DNA of 64,000 nt from Actinomadura physcomitrii. GTDB taxonomy: Bacteria; Actinomycetota; Actinomycetes; Streptosporangiales; Streptosporangiaceae. The stretch spans positions 1 to 64,000 of the forward strand of contig NZ_WBMS02000048.1 of assembly GCF_008923205.2 (NCBI RefSeq), read 5' to 3'. Shown here piece after piece: positions 18,461-28,482 of this stretch (its first letter is position 1; each line of letters opens with the position of its first letter). The position numbers and the translations under genes were made by a program. Below the pieces are notes generated by a model. The model was not told where the DNA came from and made no database searches. It saw only the letters and a list, made by a program, of their open reading frames with translations.

Positions 18461-18721
18461 CTAGGCGGTGCCGGCGGACTCGTCGCCGGCGCCGCGGTCG
18501 GCGGCCGCCGCGGCCTTGGCGGCCTGCGCCCGCTCCCATTCCTGCTGCTTGAGATCGGCCTCGCGGGGCGCCTGGATCTTCCTCATCTGCTTGTTCATCG
18601 AGCGGACCAGGAACACCAGTGCGACCAGCAGCGCCAGGAACACCCCGAAGCCGAGGAAGCCGGGGCTGACCGTGTCGTTGTTGAGCGGAATGGCGTGGGC
18701 GAGCGGAAGCACTACAGACAC
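18461..18721 (-). CDS. Small single-pass membrane protein downstream of mca
   Basis: Product of 86 residues: one transmembrane helix ([19 protein letters not shown]) followed by a basic and then coiled, Ala/Glu-rich cytoplasmic tail ([21 protein letters not shown]). The start GTG at 18721 overlaps the mca 3' end, whose stop is at 18712; an alternative GTG lies at 18712. Both use the GGGAGAAGG inside mca, so translation is coupled. The mycobacterial counterpart is Rv1083, which also follows mca. The function is unknown, but the conserved pairing suggests a link with mycothiol-conjugate processing. Confidence 0.8.
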   Translation of the reverse strand: MSVVLPLAHAIPLNNDTVSPGFLGFGVFLALLVALVFLVRSMNKQMRKIQAPREADLKQQEWERAQAAKAAAAADRGAGDESAGTA

Positions 18722-19644
18722 ACCTTCTCCCGGATGCCGGCGAACAGGTCGCCCTCCGGCAACTCGGTGTCGACCAGGGACCTGGCCAAATGGTAGTCCT
18801 CGGTCGGCCATGCCTCGCGCTGGACGTCCAGCGGGACGCGGAACCAGAACCCGTTCGGGTCGATCTGGGTCGCGTGCGCCAGCAGCGCGCGGTCACGGGT
18901 CTCGAAGTGGTCCGCGCAGGGGACGCGGGTCGTGACGTCCCACCTCGCGCGCTTCTCCTTCTCCTCCTCGAAGCGCTCGATCCAGTCGTGGTACGGCGAC
19001 TCGAGGCCCGCCTTCTCCATCGCGGTGTGCAGCGCGAGGATGCGGTCCTTGCTGAACGTCATGTGGTAGTAGAGCTTCAGCGGCTGCCACGGCTCGCCCG
19101 CGTCCGGGTAGCGGTCCGGGTCGCCGGCGGCCTCGAACGCCTCCACCGACACCTCGTGGCACTTCACGTGGTCGGGATGCGGGTAGCCGCCCTTCTCGTC
19201 GTAGGTCAGCATCACGTGCGGGCGGAACTCGCGGACGGCGCGCACCAGCGGCTCGCTCGCGGTCTCCAGCGGCTCCAGCGCGAAGCAGCCCTCGGGCAGC
19301 GGCGGCGGCGGGGCGCCCTCGGGGAAGCCGGAGTCGACGAAGCCGAGCCAGCGCTGGCCGACGCCGAGGATCTCGCGGGCCCGCGCCATCTCCGCCTCGC
19401 GCACCTTGCCGATGTCGGCCCTGACCTCCGGGCGGTCCATCGCGGGGTTCAGGATGTCGCCGCGCTCCCCGCCGGTGCAGGTGACGACCAGGACCTCCAC
19501 GCCCTCCGCGACGTACTTGGCCATCGTGGCCGCGCCCTTGCTGGACTCGTCGTCGGGGTGGGCGTGCACGGCCATCAGGCGCAGCGGTTCGGCGCCCCCG
19601 TCCGGCCCGGCGCACGTCGTCGTATCGTCGATGACCTCGGACAC
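18712..19644 (-). CDS. mca: Mycothiol S-conjugate amidase
   Basis: Product of 310 residues. Mca hydrolyses mycothiol S-conjugates, releasing GlcN-Ins and a mercapturic acid that is exported, so it serves detoxification in the cytoplasm. The zinc motif HAHPDDE lies at 27-33, [10 protein letters not shown] and [11 protein letters not shown] follow, and the HPDH motif is in [18 protein letters not shown]. The Lys in [10 protein letters not shown] belongs to the Mca/MshB family. The start is a GTG with AGAGGAAG upstream. DUF4307 diverges from it, as in other actinobacteria. Confidence 0.95.
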   Translation of the reverse strand: MSEVIDDTTTCAGPDGGAEPLRLMAVHAHPDDESSKGAATMAKYVAEGVEVLVVTCTGGERGDILNPAMDRPEVRADIGKVREAEMARAREILGVGQRWLGFVDSGFPEGAPPPPLPEGCFALEPLETASEPLVRAVREFRPHVMLTYDEKGGYPHPDHVKCHEVSVEAFEAAGDPDRYPDAGEPWQPLKLYYHMTFSKDRILALHTAMEKAGLESPYHDWIERFEEEKEKRARWDVTTRVPCADHFETRDRALLAHATQIDPNGFWFRVPLDVQREAWPTEDYHLARSLVDTELPEGDLFAGIREKVCL

Positions 19645-19767
19645 CTGGGGTTCTTCCTCTCAGCGAGCGGTTCTTACCGTGAAGGCGGACCCCGGTTCGG
19701 AGCACCCGCGCCTACAGACGAGAATTGTCCCTGACAACGTCCGCACCCCGCACGGAGATTCCCCGCC

Positions 19768-20151
19768 ATGACGACGAGCGTGTCGGCGCCCGCGGCGCCC
19801 GCCGAGCCCAAGCGCGGCCGGCTCGGCCTGGTGATCATCGGGATCGTGTGCGCGGTCGCGGCGGGCGGCTTCGGGTTCCTCGCCGCGCATGTGGGGCAGA
19901 CTCCCGGGATCGACGCGCAGGTGATCACCTACGACGCGCGCCCCGCCTCCATCGAGGTGAACTTCTCCGTCGCCAAGCCGAAGGGGGACGTGGTGCACTG
20001 CACGCTGCAGGCCGTGGACGAGAACATGGCCGTGATCGCGGAGAAGGACGTCACGGTCCCTGCCGGGACGTCGAAGGCGGGCCTGTCGGAGACACTGCCG
20101 ACGCCGCACAAGGCGACCACCGCCCAGCTGCAGGGCTGCCGGAAGGCGTGA
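19768..20151 (+). CDS. DUF4307 family membrane protein
   Basis: Product of 127 residues: a short cytoplasmic tail, one transmembrane helix (LGLVIIGIVCAVAAGGFGFLAAHV) and an extracytoplasmic beta-rich domain with ARPASIEVNFSVAKPKG and HCTLQAVDENM. The conserved neighbour is mca, from which it diverges; Rv1081c is the mycobacterial counterpart. The biochemical role is unknown. The greA gene follows in the same direction after 200 bp. Confidence 0.85.
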   Translation: MTTSVSAPAAPAEPKRGRLGLVIIGIVCAVAAGGFGFLAAHVGQTPGIDAQVITYDARPASIEVNFSVAKPKGDVVHCTLQAVDENMAVIAEKDVTVPAGTSKAGLSETLPTPHKATTAQLQGCRKA

Positions 20152-20351
20152 CGCCGCGGCGGGCCGGCCGGTGCCCGGATCGTCCGTTCGGCGGGTCAAA
20201 CCCGATTGGCCGGTTGCACACGCCGAGTTCAGGGAACCTTTACCCGCACACACCGGATAGGCTTGAGGTTTCACCCGGCCGCACTTCATGTCGATGTGGC
20301 GCCCGCCCGCAAGGGCCGGCGAGGATCGCAACATGTGGATGAGGAGTACCC

Positions 20352-20849
20352 GTGACCGAGACCCGCGCTGACAACGTCACCTGGCTGACCCAGGAGGCGT
20401 ACGACCGGCTCAAGGCTGAGCTGGACCACCTGTCGGGCCCGGGCCGCATCGAGATCGCTCAGAAGATCGAGGCGGCGCGGGAGGAAGGCGACCTGCGCGA
20501 GAACGGCGGCTACCACGCGGCCAAGGAGGAGCAGGGCAAGATCGAGGGCCGGATCCTCCAGCTCCAGGGCATCCTGGAGAACGCGCGCGTGGGCGAGGCG
20601 CCGCGCACCGAGGGCGTCGTCGGCCCCGGCATGACCGTCACGGTCACCTTCGAGGGCGACGACGAGGAGGTCACGTTCCTGCTGGCCTCCCGCGAGGAGG
20701 TCGGCGCGCCCATCGACGTCTACTCGCCGAAGTCGCCGCTCGGCGCGGCGATCAACGGCAAGAAGGTCGGCGACAAGGCCACCTACGCGCTGCCGAACGG
20801 CCGCAGCATGACCGTCGAGATCCTCGACGCGACCCCCTACGGCGGCTGA
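20352..20849 (+). CDS. greA: Transcription elongation factor GreA
   Basis: Product of 165 residues. GreA rescues backtracked RNA polymerase by stimulating transcript cleavage. The N-terminal coiled coil (AYDRLKAELDHL through ENARV) carries the tip acidic residues in EEGDLRENGGYHAAKEEQGK. The C-terminal FKBP-like globular domain has SPLGAAINGKKVGD. The GTG start is preceded by GAGGAG at 5-6 bp. The gene stands alone, with a 200-bp upstream region and a palindrome-rich tail. Confidence 0.97.
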   Translation: MTETRADNVTWLTQEAYDRLKAELDHLSGPGRIEIAQKIEAAREEGDLRENGGYHAAKEEQGKIEGRILQLQGILENARVGEAPRTEGVVGPGMTVTVTFEGDDEEVTFLLASREEVGAPIDVYSPKSPLGAAINGKKVGDKATYALPNGRSMTVEILDATPYGG

Positions 20850-21021
20850 GCGTACTCATTGCATTGCCCTCGGCGGTCGGGCCCTGGGGGCCCTCCCTTC
20901 AACGGGCAAAGCGGCGATCGCCGCATCGCTCCGACTCGGCCGGGGGCCTCGCTGCGCGATCGGATTCTTGCTTCGCTCGAATCCGGCTTCGCACGCGATC
21001 GCAACGCTGAGGTGGCCGGGG
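20850..21021. repeat. Palindrome-rich intergenic stretch after greA
   Basis: No gene is seen. The stretch contains GCGGCGATCGCCGC and an inverted repeat CGGATTC...GAATCCG with an 11-base loop inside a wider CGCGATC...GATCGC framework. It probably contributes to termination of the convergent greA and lrp transcripts. Confidence 0.4.
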
Positions 21022-21534
21022 TCAAGAATCGCGTTGCCCGAGGTGTCCTCGGGAGCCGGAGAGGGCTCCCGAGGACACCTTTCGCACGAGCGGGAGGGTG
21101 CGGTAGGGGATCTGGGTGGCGAGGGAGATCACCGAGGAGGCGCGCTCCACGCCGGCGACGTCCACGATGACGTCGATGACGCGCTGCAGGTCGGCGTTGC
21201 TGCGCGCGACGATGCGGCAGAGCATGTCGCCGGCGCCGGTGATCGTGTGCGCCTCGATCACCTCGGGGACCTGGGCGAGGCGGCGCGCGACGGGGTCGTG
21301 GCCGCCGGCCTGCCTCAGCTGCAGGGTGACGAACGCGGTGACGCCGTAGCCGAGCGCCGCCGGGTCGATCTCGGGGCCGAACCCGGCGATGACGCCGTCG
21401 CGCGACAGCCGGTCCAGGCGGGCCTGGACGGTGCCGCGGGCGACGCCGAGGCGGCGGGACGCCTCCAGCACCCCGACACGGGGCTCGGCGGCGAACATCT
21501 CGATCAGGCGGCCGTCCAGCTCGTCGACGGGCAC
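21022..21534 (-). CDS. Lrp/AsnC family transcriptional regulator
   Basis: Product of 170 residues. The N-terminal HTH (LDGRLIEMFAAEPRVGVLEASRRLGVARGTVQARLDRLSRDGVI) is followed by the RAM ligand domain (TGAGDMLCRIVARSNADLQRVIDVI). The GTG at 21534 is preferred over one at 21564 because AGGGGAGGG precedes it at proper spacing. It diverges from hppD, and the shared region carries two CTGTACAG boxes, so it probably controls hppD in response to an aromatic amino acid or its keto acid. The last 13 or so codons lie within a 17-bp hairpin. Confidence 0.92.
   Translation of the reverse strand: MPVDELDGRLIEMFAAEPRVGVLEASRRLGVARGTVQARLDRLSRDGVIAGFGPEIDPAALGYGVTAFVTLQLRQAGGHDPVARRLAQVPEVIEAHTITGAGDMLCRIVARSNADLQRVIDVIVDVAGVERASSVISLATQIPYRTLPLVRKVSSGALSGSRGHLGQRDS
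21041..21080. terminator. 17-bp perfect hairpin at the lrp 3' end
   Basis: Arms AGGTGTCCTCGGGAGCC and its exact complement surround a 6-base loop. It sits inside the last codons of lrp and between convergent greA and lrp, so it can act on both strands. Confidence 0.6.
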
Positions 21535-21565
21535 GGTGCCCTCCCCTGTTGTGGTCCTGGTCACG

Positions 21566-22759
<1,194 letters not shown>

Positions 22760-22793
22760 CGCCGCACCGCCCGCTGCGGTACCCGCCGCCGCC

Positions 22794-22841
22794 CGGCCGT
22801 GACCGGCTCGGGACACCGGTGTCCGGAGCCGGTCACGGCCG
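22794..22841 (+). terminator. hppD terminator hairpin
   Basis: Sixteen-base perfect arms CGGCCGTGACCGGCTC and GAGCCGGTCACGGCCG enclose a further near-palindrome (GGGACACCGGTGTCCG), so almost the whole 48 bp can pair. The duplicate at bases 1-87 ends inside the left arm. Confidence 0.75.
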
Positions 22842-23013
22842 CTGCGGGCGGAGCGGGGCGGTGGCGGCGCGCGCGCCGACCTGGGTACCGACCGGTATGC
22901 GCGCAGCCGATCTCCGGCCGTGCGGCGACCCTCGATCATCCGGGCGGTGAACTTTCCGATCTCCGCCGACGCGGCGAGGTTTGGACGGACGCGGCGCGGC
23001 GAACCTTTCAGAC

Positions 23014-23808
23014 ATGACGCAACCGCCCAACGACCCCCAGTCCGGGGACCAGCCGGAGAACCGGCCGCACGGGCAGCAACCACACGGGCAGCCGGGACAG
23101 CCGGGCCCGTACACGGGTCCGCCGTACGGAGGCCAGCAGCCGTACGGCGACCAGCCGGGATACGGACAGCAGCAACCGGGTTACGGCCAGCCCGGTTACG
23201 GCGAGCAGCAGCCCCACGGCGGCCAGCCCGGATACGGGCAGCAGCCGGGATACGGGCAGCAGCCGGGATACGGGCAGCAGCAGCCCTACGGAGGCCTGCC
23301 CCGCTACCAGGGCGGCCCGGGCGAGTACGTCGACCCGTCCGCCGGGCTGGCGAGCCGGTGGGCGCGGCTCGGCGCCGCCATCATCGACGGCATCATCGTC
23401 GGGATCGTCGTCGCGCTGATCTCGCTGCCGTTCGTCGACTGGGGCAACGTGTTCGACAACGACGGCACCATGTACGACGGCGCCCGCGTCGGCACCAACG
23501 CCGTCAGCGTCGTGCTGAGCTTCCTCTACTTCTGGCTGATGACGGCCAGGTGGGGCCAGACGCTCGGCAAGATGCTGCTGAAGATCAGGGTCGTCCGGCA
23601 GGAAGACGGCATGGCGGTCTCGACCGGGCAGGCGGCGGGCCGGTCGGCGTTCTACACCGTCCTCGGCGGCATCTGCGGCTGCATCGGGCTCATCGACGTG
23701 CTGTGGATCCTGTGGGACCCGCGCAAGCAGGCCCTGCACGACAAGGTCGCGCACACGGTCGTCATCAAGGCGGGCGCGCACCTGCCCGACCCGTATGCGC
23801 ACCGCTGA
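23014..23808 (+). CDS. RDD family membrane protein with Gln/Gly/Tyr-rich repeats
   Basis: Product of 264 residues. The first 110 residues are low complexity, with repeats of GYGQQP and related units. The RDD domain follows, with ASRWARLGAAIIDGIIVGIV (Arg and Asp signature), two or three further membrane segments, WGQTLGKMLLKIRVV and DPRKQALHDKVAHTVV. The function of RDD proteins varies; the disordered N-terminus is probably cytoplasmic and may mediate protein interaction. The start at 23014 avoids an upstream ATG that adds unconserved residues, but no strong Shine-Dalgarno sequence is present. Confidence 0.85.
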   Translation: MTQPPNDPQSGDQPENRPHGQQPHGQPGQPGPYTGPPYGGQQPYGDQPGYGQQQPGYGQPGYGEQQPHGGQPGYGQQPGYGQQPGYGQQQPYGGLPRYQGGPGEYVDPSAGLASRWARLGAAIIDGIIVGIVVALISLPFVDWGNVFDNDGTMYDGARVGTNAVSVVLSFLYFWLMTARWGQTLGKMLLKIRVVRQEDGMAVSTGQAAGRSAFYTVLGGICGCIGLIDVLWILWDPRKQALHDKVAHTVVIKAGAHLPDPYAHR

Positions 23809-23876
23809 GGACGTCGCGCGGGACGGGCCGGAGTTGCCGGGCACGGCCCGTCCCGGGCAGGCTGGGCCGCGTGCAT

Positions 23877-25496
23877 ATGGCCGGAAACACCCCCAGCCCC
23901 CGCCGACGCGGCCAGGGCGCCGCCCCCCGTGGCGGCGTACTGCGCGGCACCATGCTGCGCGGCACCGCGGGGCTGGCCGCGCTCGCCGTCGCGGGCTCGC
24001 TGACCGCGGCCTGCGAGGTCTCCATCAATCACGGCAAGTCGGGGTCCGGTCCGTCCTCGGCCGCCGCAGCCGGCCCCGCCGGGCCGACGACCGCCGGCGA
24101 CCCGTACGTCCCCGGCGACGGGAACGGCGGCTACGACGTCCAGAACTACAACCTGAAGCTGAACATCACGCCGGACGCGTCCACCGAGCTGACCGCGACG
24201 GCGACGATCACGGCGACGGCCAGGGAGCAGCTGGGCCGCTTCAACCTGGACCTCACCGGCCTCACCATCTCGTCCATCACCGTGGACGGCAGGCCCGCGC
24301 GGCAGCAGCGGGCGGGCAGCGAGCTGGAGGTCACCCCGGCCAAGGAGCTGGCGAAGGGCGCGAAGTTCACCACCGTGGTGAAGTACTCGGGGACGCCGCG
24401 CACCATCTCCGACCCGATCCTCGGCACCTACGGGTGGGTCCGCACGTCCGACGGGGTCTTCATCGCCTGCGAGCCGAGCGGCGCGCACACCTGGTTCCCC
24501 GCCAACGACCATCCGAGCGACAAGGCCACGTTCGACTTCGAGGTCACGGTGCCGCAGGGGCTGACGGCGATCGCCAACGGCGAGCCCACGACGCCGGTGA
24601 CGGGATCGGAGGGCGGCGGCGCGCCCGGCCTCCCCGGCGGTCCCGGCGGCGGGCCGGGCGGCGGGGAGTCGCCCGGCGGCGGAGCGCCGAACGGCGGCCC
24701 GTCGGTCGTCCCGGCCGCCGACCGCCGCGCCACGACCACCACGACCTGGCACGTCAAGGAGCCGATGGCGACGTACCTGGCGACCGTGGACGTCGGCCGG
24801 TTCGCGGTCCGCACCGGCAAGACGGCGAACGGCAAACCGGTGATCACCGCGGTGGACCCGAGCGTCCCCGGCGTGAACGTGGACGCGTTCGCCAAGCTGA
24901 ACGCCGACGTCATCGACCAGTGGTCCACGCTGTTCGGCCCGTACCCGTTCGACTCCGCCGGCGGGCTGATCGACAACGCGCAGGTCGACTTCGCGCTGGA
25001 GACCCAGACCCGCCCCGTGTACGGGGCGTTCGGGCTGCAGCCGACGGTCGTCGCGCACGAGCTGTCGCACCAGTGGTTCGGCGACAGCGTGAGCGTCGGC
25101 CGCTGGCAGGACATCTGGCTGAACGAGGGCTTCGCGACGTACGCGGAGTGGCTGTGGGGCGAGAAGTCCGGCGGGCCGAGCGTCCAGCAGCAGTTCGACG
25201 AGCGGTACCGGGAGGAGTCTGCCGGGGAGCTGTGGGACGTGCCGCCGGGCAACCCGGGGCGCCGCCAGATGTTCGGCCGCTCGGTGTACGACCGGGGCGG
25301 CATGACGCTGGTCGCGCTGCGCGGCCGGATCGGCGAGCCGACGTTCTACAAGCTGCTGCAGACGTGGACGAAGGAGCACAAGTACTCGACCGGCACGACG
25401 AAGGAGTTCATCGCGCTGGCGAACCAGGTGTCCGGCAAGAAGCTGGACGCGTTCTTCGAAGCCTGGCTGTACCAGAGGGGCCGTCCCGCCAAGTGA
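23877..25496 (+). CDS. M1 family metallopeptidase, probable lipoprotein (tandem copy 1)
   Basis: Product of 539 residues. An N-terminal export signal ends in LTAAC (Cys46), suggesting a lipoprotein, although the basic region before it is long. The M1 catalytic motif HELSH is at 394-398 with the third zinc ligand Glu417 in NEGFATYAEW. The usual GxMEN exopeptidase motif appears as ALETQ (Glu375). A Gly/Pro-rich insert of about 35 residues lies mid-protein. ATG 23877 or GTG 23871 could start it. The next gene is a paralogue lacking the insert, so the pair arose by tandem duplication. It should act as an extracellular aminopeptidase; the substrate is unknown. Confidence 0.88.
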   Translation: MAGNTPSPRRRGQGAAPRGGVLRGTMLRGTAGLAALAVAGSLTAACEVSINHGKSGSGPSSAAAAGPAGPTTAGDPYVPGDGNGGYDVQNYNLKLNITPDASTELTATATITATAREQLGRFNLDLTGLTISSITVDGRPARQQRAGSELEVTPAKELAKGAKFTTVVKYSGTPRTISDPILGTYGWVRTSDGVFIACEPSGAHTWFPANDHPSDKATFDFEVTVPQGLTAIANGEPTTPVTGSEGGGAPGLPGGPGGGPGGGESPGGGAPNGGPSVVPAADRRATTTTTWHVKEPMATYLATVDVGRFAVRTGKTANGKPVITAVDPSVPGVNVDAFAKLNADVIDQWSTLFGPYPFDSAGGLIDNAQVDFALETQTRPVYGAFGLQPTVVAHELSHQWFGDSVSVGRWQDIWLNEGFATYAEWLWGEKSGGPSVQQQFDERYREESAGELWDVPPGNPGRRQMFGRSVYDRGGMTLVALRGRIGEPTFYKLLQTWTKEHKYSTGTTKEFIALANQVSGKKLDAFFEAWLYQRGRPAK

Positions 25497-25667
25497 CCGC
25501 CCGCCCGGGCGGCACCGCCTGAACCGCCCGCACCGCCGGCCCGCGTTCCGGTTCCACCGCGAATCCGTTCCGCGATCAACGAATTCGAGATGGAAACGCG
25601 CTTGAACACGGCTCTGGCAGGGGAAATTCTTGATCCACTTGTGTCGTCTCACCCGAGGACGAGATCG

Positions 25668-27092
25668 ATGAGCAGAACTCCCAGAGCGCTTGCCGCCGTG
25701 GCGCTCGGCGCCGCGGCGGGCCTCTTGGTGGCGGCGGTCCCAGCCGGCGCCGATGCGGTGCGCTTCACCCCGGGCGCGCCCGGCGCCGGCGACCCGTACT
25801 TCCCGGACATGGGCAACGGCGGCTTCGACGTCTCCCACTACGACATCGCGCTGCGCTACGACCCGAAGACCAAGGCGATCCAGGCGGTCACCACCGTCAC
25901 CGCGCGCGCCACGCAGAACCTGTCGCGGTTCGACCTGGACTTCCAGGGCCCGCTGAAGATCTCGTCGCTGACCGTGGACGGCCGCAAGGCCGCCTACACG
26001 CGCTCCGGCACCCAGGAGCTGGTGATCACGCCGCGGAAGGGGCTGCGCGAGCACCGCCGGTTCCAGGTCCGCGCCGTCTACTCCGGCGTCCCGCAGACGA
26101 TCAACGACCCGGCGCTGGGCGTGTCCGGGTGGATCCCGACGGCCGACGGCGGGATCATGCTGAACCAGCCGATCGGCGCCGCCACCGTCTACCCGGTGAA
26201 CGACCAGCCGACCGACAAGGCGACGTACTCGTTCACGCTCACCGCGCCGCAGGACCTCACCACGCTCGCCAACGGCGACCTGACGGGCAAGCGCACCCGG
26301 GGCGGGCTGACCACCACCCGCTGGGAGATGCGCAGCCCGATGGCCAGCGAGCTGGCGATGGTCGCGTTCGGCAAGTACGACGTGGTCACCGGGCGCACCA
26401 AGAGCGGCGTCCCGAACCTGACCGCGACGGACCGCGCGATGGGCATCTCCGCGGCGGACGCCAAGAAGTTCAACGACCAGACGGCCGAGGTCGTGGACTT
26501 CGAGTCCGGGATGTACGGCCGCTGGCCGTACTCCTCCACCGGCGGCGTCACGGTGAAGGCGGGCGTCGGCTACGCGCTGGAGACCCAGGGCCGTCCGGTG
26601 TACGACCTGGGCCGCCACCCCGGCACTATCCCGTCCGGCGACCTCCTCGCGCACGAGCTCGGCCACCAGTGGTTCGGTGACTCGGTGTCGCCGGAGCGGT
26701 GGGCCGACATCTGGCTGAACGAGGGCTTCGCGACGTACTCGGAGTGGCTGTACGGCGCGGCGCACGGCGGCAAGACCGTCCAGCAGGCCTTCGACGCCGC
26801 CTACGCGACCCCGGCGAGCGACGACCTGTGGAAGGGCAAGGTCGCCGACCCGGGCCGCGACCACATCTTCGACGGCCTGGTGTACGACCGCGGCGCGATG
26901 GCGATCCACGTACTGCGCCAGACCATCGGCGACAAGGCGTTCTTCACACTGCTGAAGGCGTGGCCGGCCCGCTACCGGTACGGCAACGCCTCGACGAAGG
27001 ACTTCGTCGCGTTCGCCCAGCACATCGGCCGCAAGGACCTGAGCGACTGGGCCGCCAAGTGGCTCTACGGCGAAGGCAAGCCCGCCCTCTGA
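25668..27092 (+). CDS. M1 family metallopeptidase, secreted (tandem copy 2)
   Basis: Product of 474 residues with a Sec signal (ALAAVALGAAAGLLVAAVPAGADA). HELGH is at 329-333 with Glu352 in NEGFATYSEW, and ALETQ (Glu305) stands where GxMEN is expected. It aligns with the preceding gene throughout, including DPYFPDMGNGGFDVSHYDI against DPYVPGDGNGGYDVQNYNL. The start at 25668 is preceded by GAGGACGAG. The 171-bp gap between the copies may hold a separate promoter. The gene ends at a hairpin corrupted by a poly-G insert. Confidence 0.9.
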   Translation: MSRTPRALAAVALGAAAGLLVAAVPAGADAVRFTPGAPGAGDPYFPDMGNGGFDVSHYDIALRYDPKTKAIQAVTTVTARATQNLSRFDLDFQGPLKISSLTVDGRKAAYTRSGTQELVITPRKGLREHRRFQVRAVYSGVPQTINDPALGVSGWIPTADGGIMLNQPIGAATVYPVNDQPTDKATYSFTLTAPQDLTTLANGDLTGKRTRGGLTTTRWEMRSPMASELAMVAFGKYDVVTGRTKSGVPNLTATDRAMGISAADAKKFNDQTAEVVDFESGMYGRWPYSSTGGVTVKAGVGYALETQGRPVYDLGRHPGTIPSGDLLAHELGHQWFGDSVSPERWADIWLNEGFATYSEWLYGAAHGGKTVQQAFDAAYATPASDDLWKGKVADPGRDHIFDGLVYDRGAMAIHVLRQTIGDKAFFTLLKAWPARYRYGNASTKDFVAFAQHIGRKDLSDWAAKWLYGEGKPAL

Positions 27093-27104
27093 CCCCCGAA
27101 CAAC

Positions 27105-27230
27105 GTTGACTTGTGGCGGGGGGGGGGGGGGGGGGGGCGCCACCACCAACAAACCCCCCAAAAAAACGCGGGGGGGGACGCGTGTCGTGGTTATCGGCAC
27201 GCGCATAACCACGACACGCCACAAGTCAAC
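27105..27230. terminator. 26-bp bidirectional hairpin split by a 64-nt poly-G insert
   Basis: The right arm 27205-27230 is the exact complement of 27105-27118 joined to 27183-27194. The left arm is interrupted by 27119-27182, which is mainly a G run plus short A, C and G runs. Without the insert a perfect 26-bp stem would separate the convergent M1 peptidase and ilvA genes. Confidence 0.75.
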
Positions 27231-27235
27231 GGGGG

Positions 27236-28462
27236 TCAGCTCAGCGTCAGGGTGTAGCCCTTGGCGCGTAGGCGGCCTATGACGTCCTCGGAGTGGTCGG
27301 CGCCGCGGGTCTCCAGGTGCATCAGCACCTCCGCCTCCTCGACGTGCAGCCGCGCGGCGACCCGCTCGTGCATCACGTCCAGCACGTTGACGCCCAGCTC
27401 GGCCAGCTCGCCCAGCAGCGTGACGAGCGCGCCCGGACGGTCCTTCAGGCGGCAGCGGACGACCAGGTACCGGCCCGCGCCCGCCAGGCCGTGCCGCAGC
27501 ACCTTCGACAGCAGCAGCGGGTCGATGTTGCCGCCCGACAGCAGCACGACGACCGGCGGCTTCACCGCGTACGAGTGCTCCAGCAGCGCCGCGACACCGG
27601 CCGCCCCCGCGGGCTCGACGACCTGCTTCGCGCGCTCCAGGCACAGCAGCAGCGCCTGCGAGATCGACTCCTCGGTCACCGTGACGACGGCGTCGACCAG
27701 CTCGCTGACCAGCCCGTAGGTGATGTCGCCGGGACGGCCGACGGCGATGCCGTCCGCCATGGTCGGCTGCAGCTCGACGCGGACGGGCTGCCCGGCCGCG
27801 AGCGACGGCGGGAACGCGGCGGCGCGCTTGGCCTGCACCCCGATGATCTTGACGCCGGAGTCGCGGCCGAGCTCCTTCGCGGCGCCCTTCACCGCCGCCG
27901 CGACGCCGGACATCAGCCCGCCGCCGCCGACCGCGCCGACGACGGTCGCGACGTCCGGGCACTGCTCGAGGATCTCCAGGCCGATCGTCGCCTGCCCGGC
28001 GACGACGTCGAGGTGGTCGAACGGGTGGATGAAGACCGCGCCGGTCTCCTCGGCGTACTTCTCGGCGGCGACGAGGCAGTCGTCGACGGTCGGACCGGGG
28101 AAGCGCACCCGCGCGCCGTACCCCTTCGTCGCGGCGATCTTCGGCAGCGGCGCGCCGACCGGCATGAACACCGTCGACGCGCAGCCGAGCATGGACGCGG
28201 CGAGCGCGACGCCCTGCGCGTGGTTGCCCGCGCTGGCGGCGACGACGCCGCGGGCCCGCTCGTCCGCGCTCAGCCGGGCGATCCGCACGTACGCGCCGCG
28301 GATCTTGAAGGAGCCGGTGCGCTGCAGGTTCTCGCACTTCAGCAGCACCGGCCCGCCGATGAGCTCCGACAGCACCCGGGAGGCGATCAGCGGGGTGGGC
28401 ACCGCCACGTCGCGCAGGAGGTCACGCGCGGCGCGCACGTCGTCGATGAAGACCGCACTCAT
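27236..28462 (-). CDS. ilvA: Threonine ammonia-lyase with C-terminal ACT domain
   Basis: Product of 408 residues. It deaminates threonine to 2-oxobutyrate using PLP. Lys53 in GSFKIRGAY binds PLP, SAGNHAQG and GGGGLMSG contact the cofactor phosphate, and the C-terminal ACT domain (RLKDRPGALVTLLGELAELGVNVLDV) points to amino-acid control. The size matches the short form with one ACT domain, which may be biosynthetic or catabolic (tdcB-like). The ATG at 28462 follows a weak ribosome-binding site. It is convergent with the M1 peptidase gene and downstream of the ROK gene by 20 bp. Confidence 0.92.
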   Translation of the reverse strand: MSAVFIDDVRAARDLLRDVAVPTPLIASRVLSELIGGPVLLKCENLQRTGSFKIRGAYVRIARLSADERARGVVAASAGNHAQGVALAASMLGCASTVFMPVGAPLPKIAATKGYGARVRFPGPTVDDCLVAAEKYAEETGAVFIHPFDHLDVVAGQATIGLEILEQCPDVATVVGAVGGGGLMSGVAAAVKGAAKELGRDSGVKIIGVQAKRAAAFPPSLAAGQPVRVELQPTMADGIAVGRPGDITYGLVSELVDAVVTVTEESISQALLLCLERAKQVVEPAGAAGVAALLEHSYAVKPPVVVLLSGGNIDPLLLSKVLRHGLAGAGRYLVVRCRLKDRPGALVTLLGELAELGVNVLDVMHERVAARLHVEEAEVLMHLETRGADHSEDVIGRLRAKGYTLTLS

Positions 28463-28482
28463 CCCATGATCTTCCCATGCGG

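Noticed and set aside
18461-18811. 116-residue version of the small mca-partner protein
   Set aside because: The first 30 residues would lie within mca in another frame and lack hydrophobic or conserved character; GTG 18721 gives the family-sized protein.
23652-28337. Very long minus-strand open frame of 1561 codons
   Set aside because: It runs antisense through the two M1 peptidase genes and then in another frame through ilvA. Its translation has no recognisable domain and the composition expected of a shadow frame in GC-rich DNA.
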